A stretch of 64,000 nt of DNA, from NCBI RefSeq assembly GCF_014534655.1, contig NZ_JACVVD010000008.1, positions 1 to 64,000 on the forward strand. The letters run 5' to 3'. Shown here in pieces: positions 52,400-61,380 of the stretch. The notes below the pieces were generated by a model that saw only the letters and a program-made list of their open reading frames with translations, did not search any database and had not been told where the DNA came from. Position 1 is the stretch's first letter. Each line of letters starts with the position of its first letter. The stretch is from Paenibacillus sedimenti (GTDB taxonomy: Bacteria; Bacillota; Bacilli; Paenibacillales; NBRC-103111). The translations under genes were made by a program, and so were the position numbers.

Positions 52400-53827
52400 A
52401 TGATAGAAAAAGAAACATATTATCAGCAAGTGCAGCTCCCATCGGGAGTTGTGCATGTGTACGCGGGTCCGGAACTATTTAAAACTCTGGATTACAAAGT
52501 ATTTGAAATGGCAAATAACAATTTGCAAATCCCGGGTCAGGTGTATATGAGTTATACCCCTGATGTGCATGTCGGCGTTGGAACTTGCATCGGGACTACA
52601 GCGGTGTGGAACGCGCATGGCGGCTATGTGTCGCCTTCCATTGTGGGGAGCGACATCGGCTGTGGGATGAGGGTGCATCTGACGAATCTTCACAAAGATG
52701 AGCTGAAGGAAGTGAAGTTACGCCGGAAGCTGGTGAAGACGATTGAAAAGTTTTTGCCGGTAGAGGATCATGCGCGGGGGCATTTCTCTGACATCCGTCT
52801 GGAGCATATTGTAAAGAAGGGGCTGCACGGATTACCGAAAAAATACATTCCTGACGGCTATACGCCGCGCAAAGCGACGTCGTTAACCCATGTGGAGCGC
52901 AGCAAATTTGCTTTTGACGAGAATGCGCTAAATCGATTCCCGGAGCACATCTGGCATCGTTCGCACCGCCAGCTTGGAACGCTTGGAAATGGGAACCATT
53001 TTGCCGAGATTCAGGCTATCGAGATTTCAGAAGCGAACAGGGAAGTGGCTGAAACATGGGGGATGTTCGACGGTCAGGTGGCGGTCATGATTCACTCCGG
53101 GTCACGTGCGTGGGGAGGCACGGTGAGTCAGTATTGCGCTAGCGATCTGACGAAAGTGATGCGTATTCTGGGACTCGGCACCGCTGATCCGAAGCTGCTG
53201 TTCGCCCCGCTTGAACATCCGCTCGCCCAGACTTATGTAGACCTGATGAACTCCGCTTTGAACTATGCGGTCGTCAATCGGCATCTCATCGCCTACGCGA
53301 TTCGGGAAGCGGGCAAGGATGTATTCGGGTCTAAGTTCGAAATGACGACGCTATACGATCTCATGCATAACTATGCGTGGGAGGAGCGGCATGAGGGGCA
53401 TTCTTATTTTGTTCATCGTAAAGGAGCGACGAGAGCGCTGCCGGCCGGGCATCCTGATAATCCGGAGCCTTACCGTGAGACCGGTCATCCGGCGCTCATT
53501 CCAGGCTCAATGGGGACCGCCTCCTACATCATGGTGGGCGCTCCTAGCGGTAAAGCTAATTATTATTCCATCTGCCACGGAGCAGGACGAATTCGCTCGC
53601 GAAGTGCAACCAAGCGGCTAATTACACTGAACGAATTCACATCATCCTTACGAGTAGGAACCGACGATGAAATCGTCGTGAATCAGAGATCTTTAGAATC
53701 GATTCTGGATGAATCGCCCCAGGCTTATAAGGATGTAGATCAAATTATTGAAAGCGTCGTTGGGGCAGGCCTCGCGCAAGTCGTAGCCAAATGCAAGCCG
53801 CTGGCGACAGTTAAAGGTGCCAAATGA
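52400..53827 (+). CDS. RtcB RNA ligase 2
   Basis: 475 residues, GAGAGGAAC upstream. The full catalytic set is present: Asp85 and Cys88 in SDIGCGMRVH, His200 in LGNGNHFAEIQ, His232 in MIHSGSRAWG, His323 in LMHNYA and His393 in ICHGAGRIRSR. It differs from RtcB 1 by an insertion of several residues before THVERSKF and by its central lid (TVSQYCASDLTKVMRIL), so the two are old paralogues with possibly different substrates. It lies 15 bases after the nucleotidyltransferase gene and overlaps the AAA+ gene (ATGA). Confidence 0.95.
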   Translation: MIEKETYYQQVQLPSGVVHVYAGPELFKTLDYKVFEMANNNLQIPGQVYMSYTPDVHVGVGTCIGTTAVWNAHGGYVSPSIVGSDIGCGMRVHLTNLHKDELKEVKLRRKLVKTIEKFLPVEDHARGHFSDIRLEHIVKKGLHGLPKKYIPDGYTPRKATSLTHVERSKFAFDENALNRFPEHIWHRSHRQLGTLGNGNHFAEIQAIEISEANREVAETWGMFDGQVAVMIHSGSRAWGGTVSQYCASDLTKVMRILGLGTADPKLLFAPLEHPLAQTYVDLMNSALNYAVVNRHLIAYAIREAGKDVFGSKFEMTTLYDLMHNYAWEERHEGHSYFVHRKGATRALPAGHPDNPEPYRETGHPALIPGSMGTASYIMVGAPSGKANYYSICHGAGRIRSRSATKRLITLNEFTSSLRVGTDDEIVVNQRSLESILDESPQAYKDVDQIIESVVGAGLAQVVAKCKPLATVKGAK

Positions 53828-55125
53828 AACATATAAACGGAATGAATCAACTAGCGGCTGTCATGTCACCACGCGGTGGCGATGGCCGCTTCCTAACAGC
53901 TTTTGCGGAATATGCCTATGTGCTTGAACGGATACAAAGCGTCCTTGAAGAACGGTACGGAAAGCATTTTGAGCCGTATGTGAGCGATGACGGCAAAGAG
54001 GATTATTGGGAACTGCTGGAACAAGACGTTAAGTCTGATAATGCTCAAGTCGACTTTGTAATAAGAATTTTTGATCATATGGAGTCTCGGGCTTTTGGCA
54101 TGGAGGGAGACAGCGAGGAGTCGGCATACCGCACGTTTCCAACGCTCAGGAATAACGTGTTTGCTTATCCGGAATGGGGGGTTGCGCTCGCTAGGGTGCC
54201 GGTTTTTCGGCCGAATATGGTTAGTGTCGAGGATTTCGTCTTTGCTGTAGATGATGACAGCCTTCGAAAGTTCATGGATCATTCCCGCCAGCGGCGGCGC
54301 GATTTGGATCGGCGTCAAGTCACCGTATTCACGGATGGACCGCATGGCATGATGAAGGAGTTATCCCCGATTACCCGTATGGTCGACCGTGAGGAAGTCA
54401 TTATGAAAGAAGATGTGAAAACCAATATTTATCGCTCTATCGATCAATTTTTTGCAGAGGATCGGAGCTTTTTCCAGGATTTCCAAATCCCCTACAAACG
54501 AGGAATCTTGCTCTACGGCAAGCCTGGCAACGGAAAGACGACGCTTGTAAAATCGATCGCCGGCAGCGTGAAGGCACCGGTCGCCTATTGGCAAATTACG
54601 GAGCATACGTGCAGCGATTCGATTCAGGAGGTTTTTCAGGCTGCTGCGACGATGGCGCCGATGATTCTCGTCATCGAGGACATCGATTCCATGCCCGAAC
54701 GAGCCAGGTCTTATTTTTTGAATATATTGGACGGCGCTACCTCCAAAGAGGGTATTTTCATGATCGGAACGACGAATTATCCGGAAAAAATCGACCCCGC
54801 TTTGATGAACCGGGCAGGCCGTTTTGACCGTGCTTATGAAATAAAGCTGCCGGATGCCGAACTTAGACTGATTTATTTGCGACAAAAAGGGCTGGGCAAG
54901 CTATTGACGGAAGAGCAGGTAAGAACAACGGCAAAGCTTACGGATGGGTTCACATTTGCCCAACTTAACGAGCTGTACGTGTCAGCTGCGCTTGAGTGGC
55001 ATTATGAACGCACGATAGATATAGAAAAGCTAGCGAAAGCGATGAAATCGGATCTGCATAAAGGTCAGACGTTTTCTTGGATGAAAGAGGAGCCGGAAGT
55101 GAAGGTTGGATTTTTGGCCGGTTAA
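53824..55125 (+). CDS. AAA+ ATPase of the RNA-repair operon
   Basis: 433 residues. An N-terminal domain of about 190 residues (FLTAFAEYAYVLERI start) precedes a Bcs1/FtsH-like AAA+ module: Walker A GKPGNGKTT (232-240), Walker B ILVIEDID (281-288), sensor 1 in GTTNYPEKIDPALMNRAG, and the Arg-finger region NRAGRFDR at 329-336. The start overlaps the stop of rtcB 2 by 4 bases, so both are made together. It may remodel the ligase, the slipin complex or the RNA substrate; this is inference. A C-terminal helical lid ends the protein. Confidence 0.9.
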   Translation: MKHINGMNQLAAVMSPRGGDGRFLTAFAEYAYVLERIQSVLEERYGKHFEPYVSDDGKEDYWELLEQDVKSDNAQVDFVIRIFDHMESRAFGMEGDSEESAYRTFPTLRNNVFAYPEWGVALARVPVFRPNMVSVEDFVFAVDDDSLRKFMDHSRQRRRDLDRRQVTVFTDGPHGMMKELSPITRMVDREEVIMKEDVKTNIYRSIDQFFAEDRSFFQDFQIPYKRGILLYGKPGNGKTTLVKSIAGSVKAPVAYWQITEHTCSDSIQEVFQAAATMAPMILVIEDIDSMPERARSYFLNILDGATSKEGIFMIGTTNYPEKIDPALMNRAGRFDRAYEIKLPDAELRLIYLRQKGLGKLLTEEQVRTTAKLTDGFTFAQLNELYVSAALEWHYERTIDIEKLAKAMKSDLHKGQTFSWMKEEPEVKVGFLAG

Positions 55126-55230
55126 AGGCTGGAAGTACCGTGTTTTTAAAGAGGGAGATCGTGCTATTCATCTAACTATAATCGCCCCTTTCACTGTATA
55201 ATGGTTTTATATATACGGGGAGGAACTGCA

Positions 55231-56187
55231 ATGACTTTAATCAAACAGTTACAAGCGCAAGACGAATTCATGGGCTTCTATCTGCTCAAAGAGCTGGAAG
55301 TCAAACAGACGAACAGCACGCCTGCGAAAGATTATTTCGATATCGTCCTATGCGACGCCAGCGGGCAGCTATCGGCTAAGTTCTGGGATGTAAGTCCGAC
55401 GGATAAAGAAACCTTTTTCCCCATGGGATTAGTGAAGGTTCAAGGCTTGGTTCAGACTTACCGCGAGAAGCTGCAGGTCAAAATCAACCGCATTCGCAAG
55501 GTTACGCCTGAAGACGGAGTTGCCGTCAAAGACTTCATCCGATCTGCACCGCTAAGCCCTGATAATCTCATACAAACGATTCATCGGGTTATGGACAGTA
55601 TTACGAACGATACGATTAAAAGGCTGGTTGCCTTCTGTGTCGAGAAGGTGGAGGAAAAGCTTCAGCATTATCCGGCAGCCAAAACACATCATCATGCCTA
55701 TTTTGCAGGCCTTGCCTACCATATCGTGCGCATGCTGGAGATCGGCGAATTTATATGCAAGCAGCGGCCTTTTCTCAATGAAGACCTCATCAAAGCCGGC
55801 ATTATTCTTCATGATATCGCCAAGCCGGAGGAAATGATCGCCCAGCTCGGCATCGTCTCCGATTATAGTGTGCAAGGAAAGCTGCTCGGACATATCTCGA
55901 TGGCTGCCAATTGGATCACGGAGGCTGCGATTCATCACGGAATCGAACTTCAGTCGGATCTCGTTCTCGGCTTGCAGCATATTATTTTATCCCATCATAA
56001 TCTACCGGAATGGGGAAGCCCTGTACTCCCTCAGATACCTGAGGCCGTAGCGCTTCACTATATTGATTCTATGGACGCCAAGTTACAAATGGTGGAGGAT
56101 GCGCTAGAGCTTACGCCGGAGACGGAACCGTGGACGCCGATGATCCGAGGTCTTGAGAATAAAGCGATTTATCGTTTGAACCTATAA
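55231..56187 (+). CDS. yhaM: YhaM-like 3'-5' exoribonuclease (OB fold plus HD domain)
   Basis: 318 residues from MTLIKQLQAQDEFMGFYLL; GGGGAGG lies 7 bases upstream of ATG 55231. The N-terminal OB fold (about 10-95: LKELEVKQTNSTPAKDYFDIVLCD then GLVQTYREKLQVKINRIRK) binds RNA; the HD domain carries HHHAYFAGLAYH at about 160, GIILHDIAKPEE at about 203, HH in ITEAAIHHG and LSHH near 265. YhaM trims RNA 3' ends with Mn2+. The distance to the AAA+ gene is 105 bases, so it may have its own promoter, yet the RNA context is fitting. A strong terminator follows. Confidence 0.9.
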   Translation: MTLIKQLQAQDEFMGFYLLKELEVKQTNSTPAKDYFDIVLCDASGQLSAKFWDVSPTDKETFFPMGLVKVQGLVQTYREKLQVKINRIRKVTPEDGVAVKDFIRSAPLSPDNLIQTIHRVMDSITNDTIKRLVAFCVEKVEEKLQHYPAAKTHHHAYFAGLAYHIVRMLEIGEFICKQRPFLNEDLIKAGIILHDIAKPEEMIAQLGIVSDYSVQGKLLGHISMAANWITEAAIHHGIELQSDLVLGLQHIILSHHNLPEWGSPVLPQIPEAVALHYIDSMDAKLQMVEDALELTPETEPWTPMIRGLENKAIYRLNL

Positions 56188-56194
56188 TTCATTG

Positions 56195-56247
56195 AAGTCT
56201 ACTTGCTGTTCACGGCTACCCTAGTGAATATCAAGTAGGCTTTTTTC
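56195..56247 (+). terminator. Rho-independent terminator
   Basis: AAGTCTACTTG pairs with CAAGTAGGCTT, with inner TTCAC/GTGAA pairing, and ends in six T after yhaM. Confidence 0.9.
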
Positions 56248-56368
56248 GTACGTTCGGATGATTTCGTTGACGTATAGCGGGAATTCAACTCTTGTGGGAA
56301 ATCAGCCATGCTAGTATGATTTGAGCTAGACCTAATTGCAAAATCTTACTGGAAAGGGAGAATCCCAC

Positions 56369-58159
56369 TTGTGGCAAAAGGTGGCTAATTGGAACACATT
56401 GCGCAATCAGATGCTGGTCGGATTTGTTTCCGTCATGATCATCGTTCTGATTTGTGCCGGCATCATTACTTTCAACTCGGTGTCCACCCTCCTCAATACC
56501 AAGGCGGAAACTCAGATGAAGCAAATTGCGAGCCAAGCGAACGGCAGATTGGAAGCGCTCATTCATCAGATCGATACCTTGACGTTGCAGGCGATTAATG
56601 ACGCGTACCTTCAGCAGTTATTTCTTACTATTGTTAATGGACAAGAGGCGAGCTTCAACGAGCGTCAACCTTTAATGAAAATCGCTAATCATATCCAGGC
56701 ATATAGCGGCGGCGTGAGCAATGTTGAGTTGTACACGACCGATTTTGTGCGCTTATATCCTCTGGATGAACAGCGTTTGTCAGATCGGGTGGAGCGTCAT
56801 TGGATCGAACAGGCTGACAAGGAAAAGGGAAAACTGCTCTGGATCGGGAACGATCCAAAGGAGCCGGGATCTGTCTTGGCGATTCGCCGCATCAATTTGA
56901 TTGACCGCTGGTTCTCGAACGGCGGGTATTTGCTGGTTCGCATCAAACCCGCTTATTTTGAATTTCAGACTGGATTGCCTGAAACGGGACAACGGGAATT
57001 GCTGTTGTTAGCCGATAGCGCGGCAAGACCCATCGTAGCGGACGGCGAAGCTCTTGCAGACGTGAGCGAGCTGATGCATACCGTTTCGCAAACGGTTACG
57101 ATCGGACAACAGCGTTACATCCTCGTGAAGCAACCTTCCGAACAGACCGGCTGGACGCTGATGATTCTATATCCGGTGAGTGACATTACAGACGGTGTTT
57201 CCGTGCTGCGCCTAGCTATTATCGTATCCGGGGCAATCGGCTCGGTGCTGTTTATTATCTTATCTTTTCTGCTCTCGATGATGATTACGCGGCCGATTCT
57301 GAGGCTCATGAGAGCAATGAGAAATACCCGGCAAGGCGTATTGACGCCCAATCTTATGAAATCATATACGGCAGAGTTGAACGATCTGAATACGACGTAC
57401 AATCAGATGGTAGATAACATCAACCGGCTCATTAAGCTGGTATATGAGAAAGAAATGATCCAAAGCCGTACGGAATTGCAAGCGCTGCAAGCTCAAATTA
57501 ACCCGCATTTTTTATATAATACCCTGGAAGCGCTCTATTGGTCGTTGCAGGAGAAGGAGGAGGAAGAACTGGCTGACCTCGTCGTCTCGATGTCTGATTT
57601 GTTTCGCTATGTCATCGGCAGCCCGAACAAAGACGAATGGGTAACAGTGGGCGAAGAATTGGAGCATATCAAACGTTATCTGGGCATTATGAGCGTGAGG
57701 TTCGGATCCCGCCTTGTCTGGGAAATTATCGCCGAAGACGCTTATCGCAACATCTATATGCCCAAGCTGATTATTCAGCCCTTGGTGGAGAACGCCATCT
57801 TGCACGGATTGGAGGGGAAGACCGGACCAGGCCTTGTCACCATACGTGTGGAGCCGTCACCCTTGGAAGCTTCAGACTTACGGATTACCATAAGCGACGA
57901 CGGCCCGGGGATGAGTGAACGCGCGTTCCGAACCGTCAATAGCGCGATGGATGGCGGCGGTTCTTCCGGCAAAGGGAAAGGCATGGGGATTTCGAACGTG
58001 CAGCGGCGTATCCAGCTCTATTACCCTGCTCAATCCGCGAATAACCGGGGTTTATCGATAGAAAGCATTTCCGGACAAGGGACAAGCATCAGCTTCGATC
58101 TTCCGATTCACAAGGAGGCAAACGATGATTCAATCGGGGAAAACAATCCTAATCGTTGA
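56369..58159 (+). CDS. YesM-type sensor histidine kinase
   Basis: About 596 residues; TTG 56369 is the likely start because AAAGGGAG sits 8 bases upstream (the first ATG in frame is later). Helix 1 (MLVGFVSVMIIVLICAGIITF) and helix 2 (LAIIVSGAIGSVLFIILSFLL at about 290) frame an extracellular dCache-like sensor. HAMP follows, then the His_kinase (PF06580) box QALQAQINPHFLYNTLEALYW with the phospho-His in NPHFLYN, and HATPase_c (QPLVENAILHG, DDGPGM, GMGISNVQRRI). This family senses sugars, often through the binding protein of the neighbouring ABC system. Its gene overlaps the regulator gene by 35 bases. Confidence 0.9.
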   Translation: MWQKVANWNTLRNQMLVGFVSVMIIVLICAGIITFNSVSTLLNTKAETQMKQIASQANGRLEALIHQIDTLTLQAINDAYLQQLFLTIVNGQEASFNERQPLMKIANHIQAYSGGVSNVELYTTDFVRLYPLDEQRLSDRVERHWIEQADKEKGKLLWIGNDPKEPGSVLAIRRINLIDRWFSNGGYLLVRIKPAYFEFQTGLPETGQRELLLLADSAARPIVADGEALADVSELMHTVSQTVTIGQQRYILVKQPSEQTGWTLMILYPVSDITDGVSVLRLAIIVSGAIGSVLFIILSFLLSMMITRPILRLMRAMRNTRQGVLTPNLMKSYTAELNDLNTTYNQMVDNINRLIKLVYEKEMIQSRTELQALQAQINPHFLYNTLEALYWSLQEKEEEELADLVVSMSDLFRYVIGSPNKDEWVTVGEELEHIKRYLGIMSVRFGSRLVWEIIAEDAYRNIYMPKLIIQPLVENAILHGLEGKTGPGLVTIRVEPSPLEASDLRITISDDGPGMSERAFRTVNSAMDGGGSSGKGKGMGISNVQRRIQLYYPAQSANNRGLSIESISGQGTSISFDLPIHKEANDDSIGENNPNR

Positions 58160-58928
58160 CGATGAACCGTTAACCAGAGAGGGCGTTCGCAAAACATTGG
58201 AAGCTTGGTCGGCCGGAAGCCATCACATATTAAGTAGCAGCAACGGAACAGAGGCACTCGAGCTATTGAAGAGCCGCCTCGTTCATCTGCTCATCACCGA
58301 TATCCGGATGCCGGAGATGAACGGCTTGCAAATGGTGGATAACGTCCGCAACATAGGCCACAAGCCGGTTGTTATCATCATTTCCGGACATCCCGACTTT
58401 CAATATGCTCAAACCGCGATTCAGTTGGGCGTCGTTAACTACTTGCTGAAACCGATTCAAAAGAGCAGGCTGATCGAAGCCGTCGAGCAGGCGCTGCGGA
58501 TTGAAGAAGAACGGGGTCGCGTGGAAACGATGGAGAAAATAGTCGATTCACAGCTTATGCACGCGAAGATCGTTGGCAAGAATTATAGCCCGCCAGTTCA
58601 GCAAGCCGTTCTTTACGTGGAAGCGAATCTGCAAGCTCCGCTCGGCATGCGAGAGGTGGCGAACCACATTCACTTGAATCCGAGCTATTTCAGCGCTCTT
58701 TTTAAAGAACAGACGGGTTTCACTTTCAGCGAATATGTAACGAGGAGCCGGCTGCAGAAAGCGAAAGAGCTGCTTCTTCAGACAAGGCTTACGATCGCAG
58801 ATGTCTCGGAGCAAGTCGGATACCTGACGCCGAAATATTTCATTAAGCTGTTTAAAGATTACGAAGGGATAAGTCCGAACCAATACCGTAAACAGGCGAT
58901 GGAAGCCGAAGATATCGTCGAAACCTAA
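58125..58928 (+). CDS. YesN-type response regulator (receiver plus AraC HTH)
   Basis: 267 residues with ACAAGGAGG upstream. The receiver has LIVDDEP, Asp59 in LLITDIRMPEM and Lys in YLLKPIQ. After a short linker comes an AraC-type DNA-binding domain with two helix-turn-helices (MREVANHIHLNPSYFSALFKEQTGFTFSEYVTRSRLQKAKELL-type start and VSEQVGYLTPKYFIKLFKDYEGISPNQYR). This is shorter than typical 500-residue YesN proteins because the usual middle domain is absent. It probably activates the ABC transporter genes that follow. Confidence 0.95.
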   Translation: MIQSGKTILIVDDEPLTREGVRKTLEAWSAGSHHILSSSNGTEALELLKSRLVHLLITDIRMPEMNGLQMVDNVRNIGHKPVVIIISGHPDFQYAQTAIQLGVVNYLLKPIQKSRLIEAVEQALRIEEERGRVETMEKIVDSQLMHAKIVGKNYSPPVQQAVLYVEANLQAPLGMREVANHIHLNPSYFSALFKEQTGFTFSEYVTRSRLQKAKELLLQTRLTIADVSEQVGYLTPKYFIKLFKDYEGISPNQYRKQAMEAEDIVET

Positions 58929-59030
58929 AAATTGTGGAATATTTCCCGATGGCCGTTACCTCCTGCAACTTGGATGAAAGCGCTACAATATAAAACGTAG
59001 CATACAAAATGAATAAGGGGGAAATGAAAC

Positions 59031-60392
59031 ATGGCAAGAAAAACGCTTACATGGACGCTGACGACGATGGTCAGTCTCGGCTTGGTGCTTTCGGGCTGCT
59101 CCGGCTCTAACGGGGGCGAAAACCAGCCTGCGAAGGAAACGGCGAAAGAAACAGCGAAGGGCAGCGGCGAGAGTACCCAACCGGCTAAGAAAGTAACGAT
59201 CAAAATGATGCACCTATGGCCAACCGGAAGCTCGGCTACGCAGAACAAAATTGTAAACGATATCATAAAAGAATATCAAACAGCAAATCCGGGCGTAACG
59301 ATCGAACAAGAAGTTCTTGAGAACGAACAATACAAGAACAAAATGAAAGTGCTTTCTACCTCCAATTCTCTTCCGGATGTTGGCTTCACGTGGGCGGCAG
59401 GCTATATGGATCCTTATGTGAAAGGCGAAATGTTTGCTCCGCTCGATGATTTGCTGCAAGGCGATTTGAAGGACAAATTCGTTAACGGAACGACGAACGC
59501 TTACGCATTCGGCGGCAAGACTTACGGGCTTCCCGTAGAGCTGAACATCGTGCCGGTTTATTACAATAAAGCGATCTTCGCCAAATATAATCTGCAACCG
59601 CCAAAGACCTATGATGAATTAAAAACGATTGTGAAAACGCTTAGCGCTGGCGGCGTCGCTCCAATCGCACTGGGTAACAAAGACCGTTGGACCGGCTCGC
59701 TCTGGTATATGTATCTGGCTGATCGCATCGGCGGACCGGAAACATTGAAGAAGGCGATTGACCGCACGGGCTCGTTCACCGATCCAAGCTTGGTTCGCGC
59801 CGCTTCCGAAATTACGCAGCTCGTTGATATGAACGGGTTCAATAAAGGCTTCAATGGACTTTCCAACGACGAAGGCAAAGCTGAGTTCATGAACAGCAAA
59901 GCAGCCATGTATATGATGGGTACATGGGAACTGCCGAACTATACAACGAACAAGGATGTTCCGCAATCGTTCAAAGACCAGATCGGCTTCTTTAAATTCC
60001 CGGCAGTCGATGGCGGTAAAGGCAACCTGGACAGTTGGGTTGGCGGGCCGGGCGTAGGCTTGTTTGTAGCGAACAACTCGAAAGTGAAAGAAGAGTCGAA
60101 GAAATTCGTGAGCTTCTTCGTTCAGAAATGGGGCGAGCACGCGATTTCCGAAGCCGGTGTTATTCCAGCGACCAAGGTGGATACTTCTAAAGTGAAGCTG
60201 CCGCAAATGTATATCGACCTGTTGAACGAATTGAATAAAGCGAGCAACATCACACTATTCGCAGACGTTCAAATGAAACCTGCTTCGGCTGAAGTGCATC
60301 TCAACATGATCCAGGCGCTGTATGGCAAAGCTGCGACGCCGGAAGAATTTGCGAAGAAGCATGAGGATGCTCTGGCCAAAGAAGCCAAGTAA
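59031..60392 (+). CDS. carbohydrate ABC transporter substrate-binding lipoprotein
   Basis: 453 residues with AAGGGGG upstream. Signal peptide with lipobox LVLSGC (Cys23), then a Lys/Glu/Ala-rich linker and an SBP_bac_1 (cluster B) fold: LWPTGSSATQNKIVNDIIKEYQTANPGVTIE, PVYYNKAIFAKYNLQPPKTYDEL, KAAMYMMGTWELPNY. These family 1 binding proteins capture oligosaccharides. The two permeases follow in one operon and the YesM/YesN pair precedes it, so the substrate is probably a plant or wall polysaccharide fragment sensed outside the cell. No ATPase gene is present. Confidence 0.9.
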   Translation: MARKTLTWTLTTMVSLGLVLSGCSGSNGGENQPAKETAKETAKGSGESTQPAKKVTIKMMHLWPTGSSATQNKIVNDIIKEYQTANPGVTIEQEVLENEQYKNKMKVLSTSNSLPDVGFTWAAGYMDPYVKGEMFAPLDDLLQGDLKDKFVNGTTNAYAFGGKTYGLPVELNIVPVYYNKAIFAKYNLQPPKTYDELKTIVKTLSAGGVAPIALGNKDRWTGSLWYMYLADRIGGPETLKKAIDRTGSFTDPSLVRAASEITQLVDMNGFNKGFNGLSNDEGKAEFMNSKAAMYMMGTWELPNYTTNKDVPQSFKDQIGFFKFPAVDGGKGNLDSWVGGPGVGLFVANNSKVKEESKKFVSFFVQKWGEHAISEAGVIPATKVDTSKVKLPQMYIDLLNELNKASNITLFADVQMKPASAEVHLNMIQALYGKAATPEEFAKKHEDALAKEAK

Positions 60393-60414
60393 TCAAGAGG
60401 ACTAGAAAGATACG

Positions 60415-60452
60415 GGAAAGGACATATCCCTGCATTGAGATATGTCCTTTTC
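60415..60452 (+). terminator. intercistronic hairpin, partial terminator
   Basis: GGAAAGGACATATC pairs with GATATGTCCTTTTCC between the binding protein and the permeases. Such structures keep binding-protein mRNA more abundant than permease mRNA. Confidence 0.75.
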
Positions 60453-60483
60453 CTCATATCGGTGAGAAAGGGGAGTGCCAGCT

Positions 60484-61365
60484 ATGGATAAAGTCATGTC
60501 CAAAAAATCCATTATTGCCTTGTACGTCATTCCCTCGTTACTTCTCGTTGTTGCCCTTATCTATATGCCGATCGTATTAACGGGCTACTACGGATTAATG
60601 AAATGGGACGGCGTCGGCAAAATGAGTTTCATTGGTTTGCACAATTATATAGAGTTGCTTCGCGATAAATTGTTCTGGAACAGCGCGAAGCATTCGTTCT
60701 TGCTTGCGGTCTTCTCGACGCTGAGCTTGCTTATTTACTTGCTGGTAGCGCTGGTGCTGTCGGCAAACATTCGCGGGTCTAACACATTTCGCAAAGTATA
60801 TTTAATACCGATGCTGCTGTCTTCTGTGGCAATAGCCCAATTATGGCTGAAAATATTTCACCCGACGAACGGCGTACTTAATCATTTGCTGGCATCGCTA
60901 GGGGTCCGGCATACACCCGAATGGTTATCGAATCCGTCGATTGTCTTGTACGCGATCTTCATTCCGATATTGTGGCAGTACGCGGGTTTCTATATTTTGA
61001 TTTATTATGCAGCTTTAAAGAACGTTCCTGCCTCCCTGATCGAATCAGCCAGAATCGATGGCGCCAGTCCATGGCGAATTGCTCTGTCGATCCGGATTCC
61101 GTTAATTGCCGAGGTTATGAAAGTAACAGTTGTTCTTGCCGTTGTAGGCTCGCTTAAATATTTCGACCTGATCTACGTAATGACGGGCGGCGGTCCGAAC
61201 GGAGCCAGCGAAGTCATGGCTTCCTACATGTACCGAAAGGCGTTCAAGGAATATGATTTCGGTTATGCAAGCGCGATCGGTTTCTTCCTGCTTCTGATTT
61301 GCCTTGTCATGACTTGGTTGATCCGCAAAGCGACGGCTTCCAAAGACAGTATCCAGTATTCGTGA
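60484..61365 (+). CDS. sugar ABC transporter permease (MalF-type)
   Basis: 293 residues from ATG 60484; AAAGGGGAG lies 8 bases upstream. Six membrane helices with the start IIALYVIPSLLLVVALIYMP and the cytoplasmic EAA loop ESARIDGASPWRIALSIRIPLI at about 205-227, which docks on the ATPase. It pairs with the following permease to form the translocation channel. Confidence 0.95.
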   Translation: MDKVMSKKSIIALYVIPSLLLVVALIYMPIVLTGYYGLMKWDGVGKMSFIGLHNYIELLRDKLFWNSAKHSFLLAVFSTLSLLIYLLVALVLSANIRGSNTFRKVYLIPMLLSSVAIAQLWLKIFHPTNGVLNHLLASLGVRHTPEWLSNPSIVLYAIFIPILWQYAGFYILIYYAALKNVPASLIESARIDGASPWRIALSIRIPLIAEVMKVTVVLAVVGSLKYFDLIYVMTGGGPNGASEVMASYMYRKAFKEYDFGYASAIGFFLLLICLVMTWLIRKATASKDSIQYS

Positions 61366-61380
61366 CGAAAGGAGATTCCA

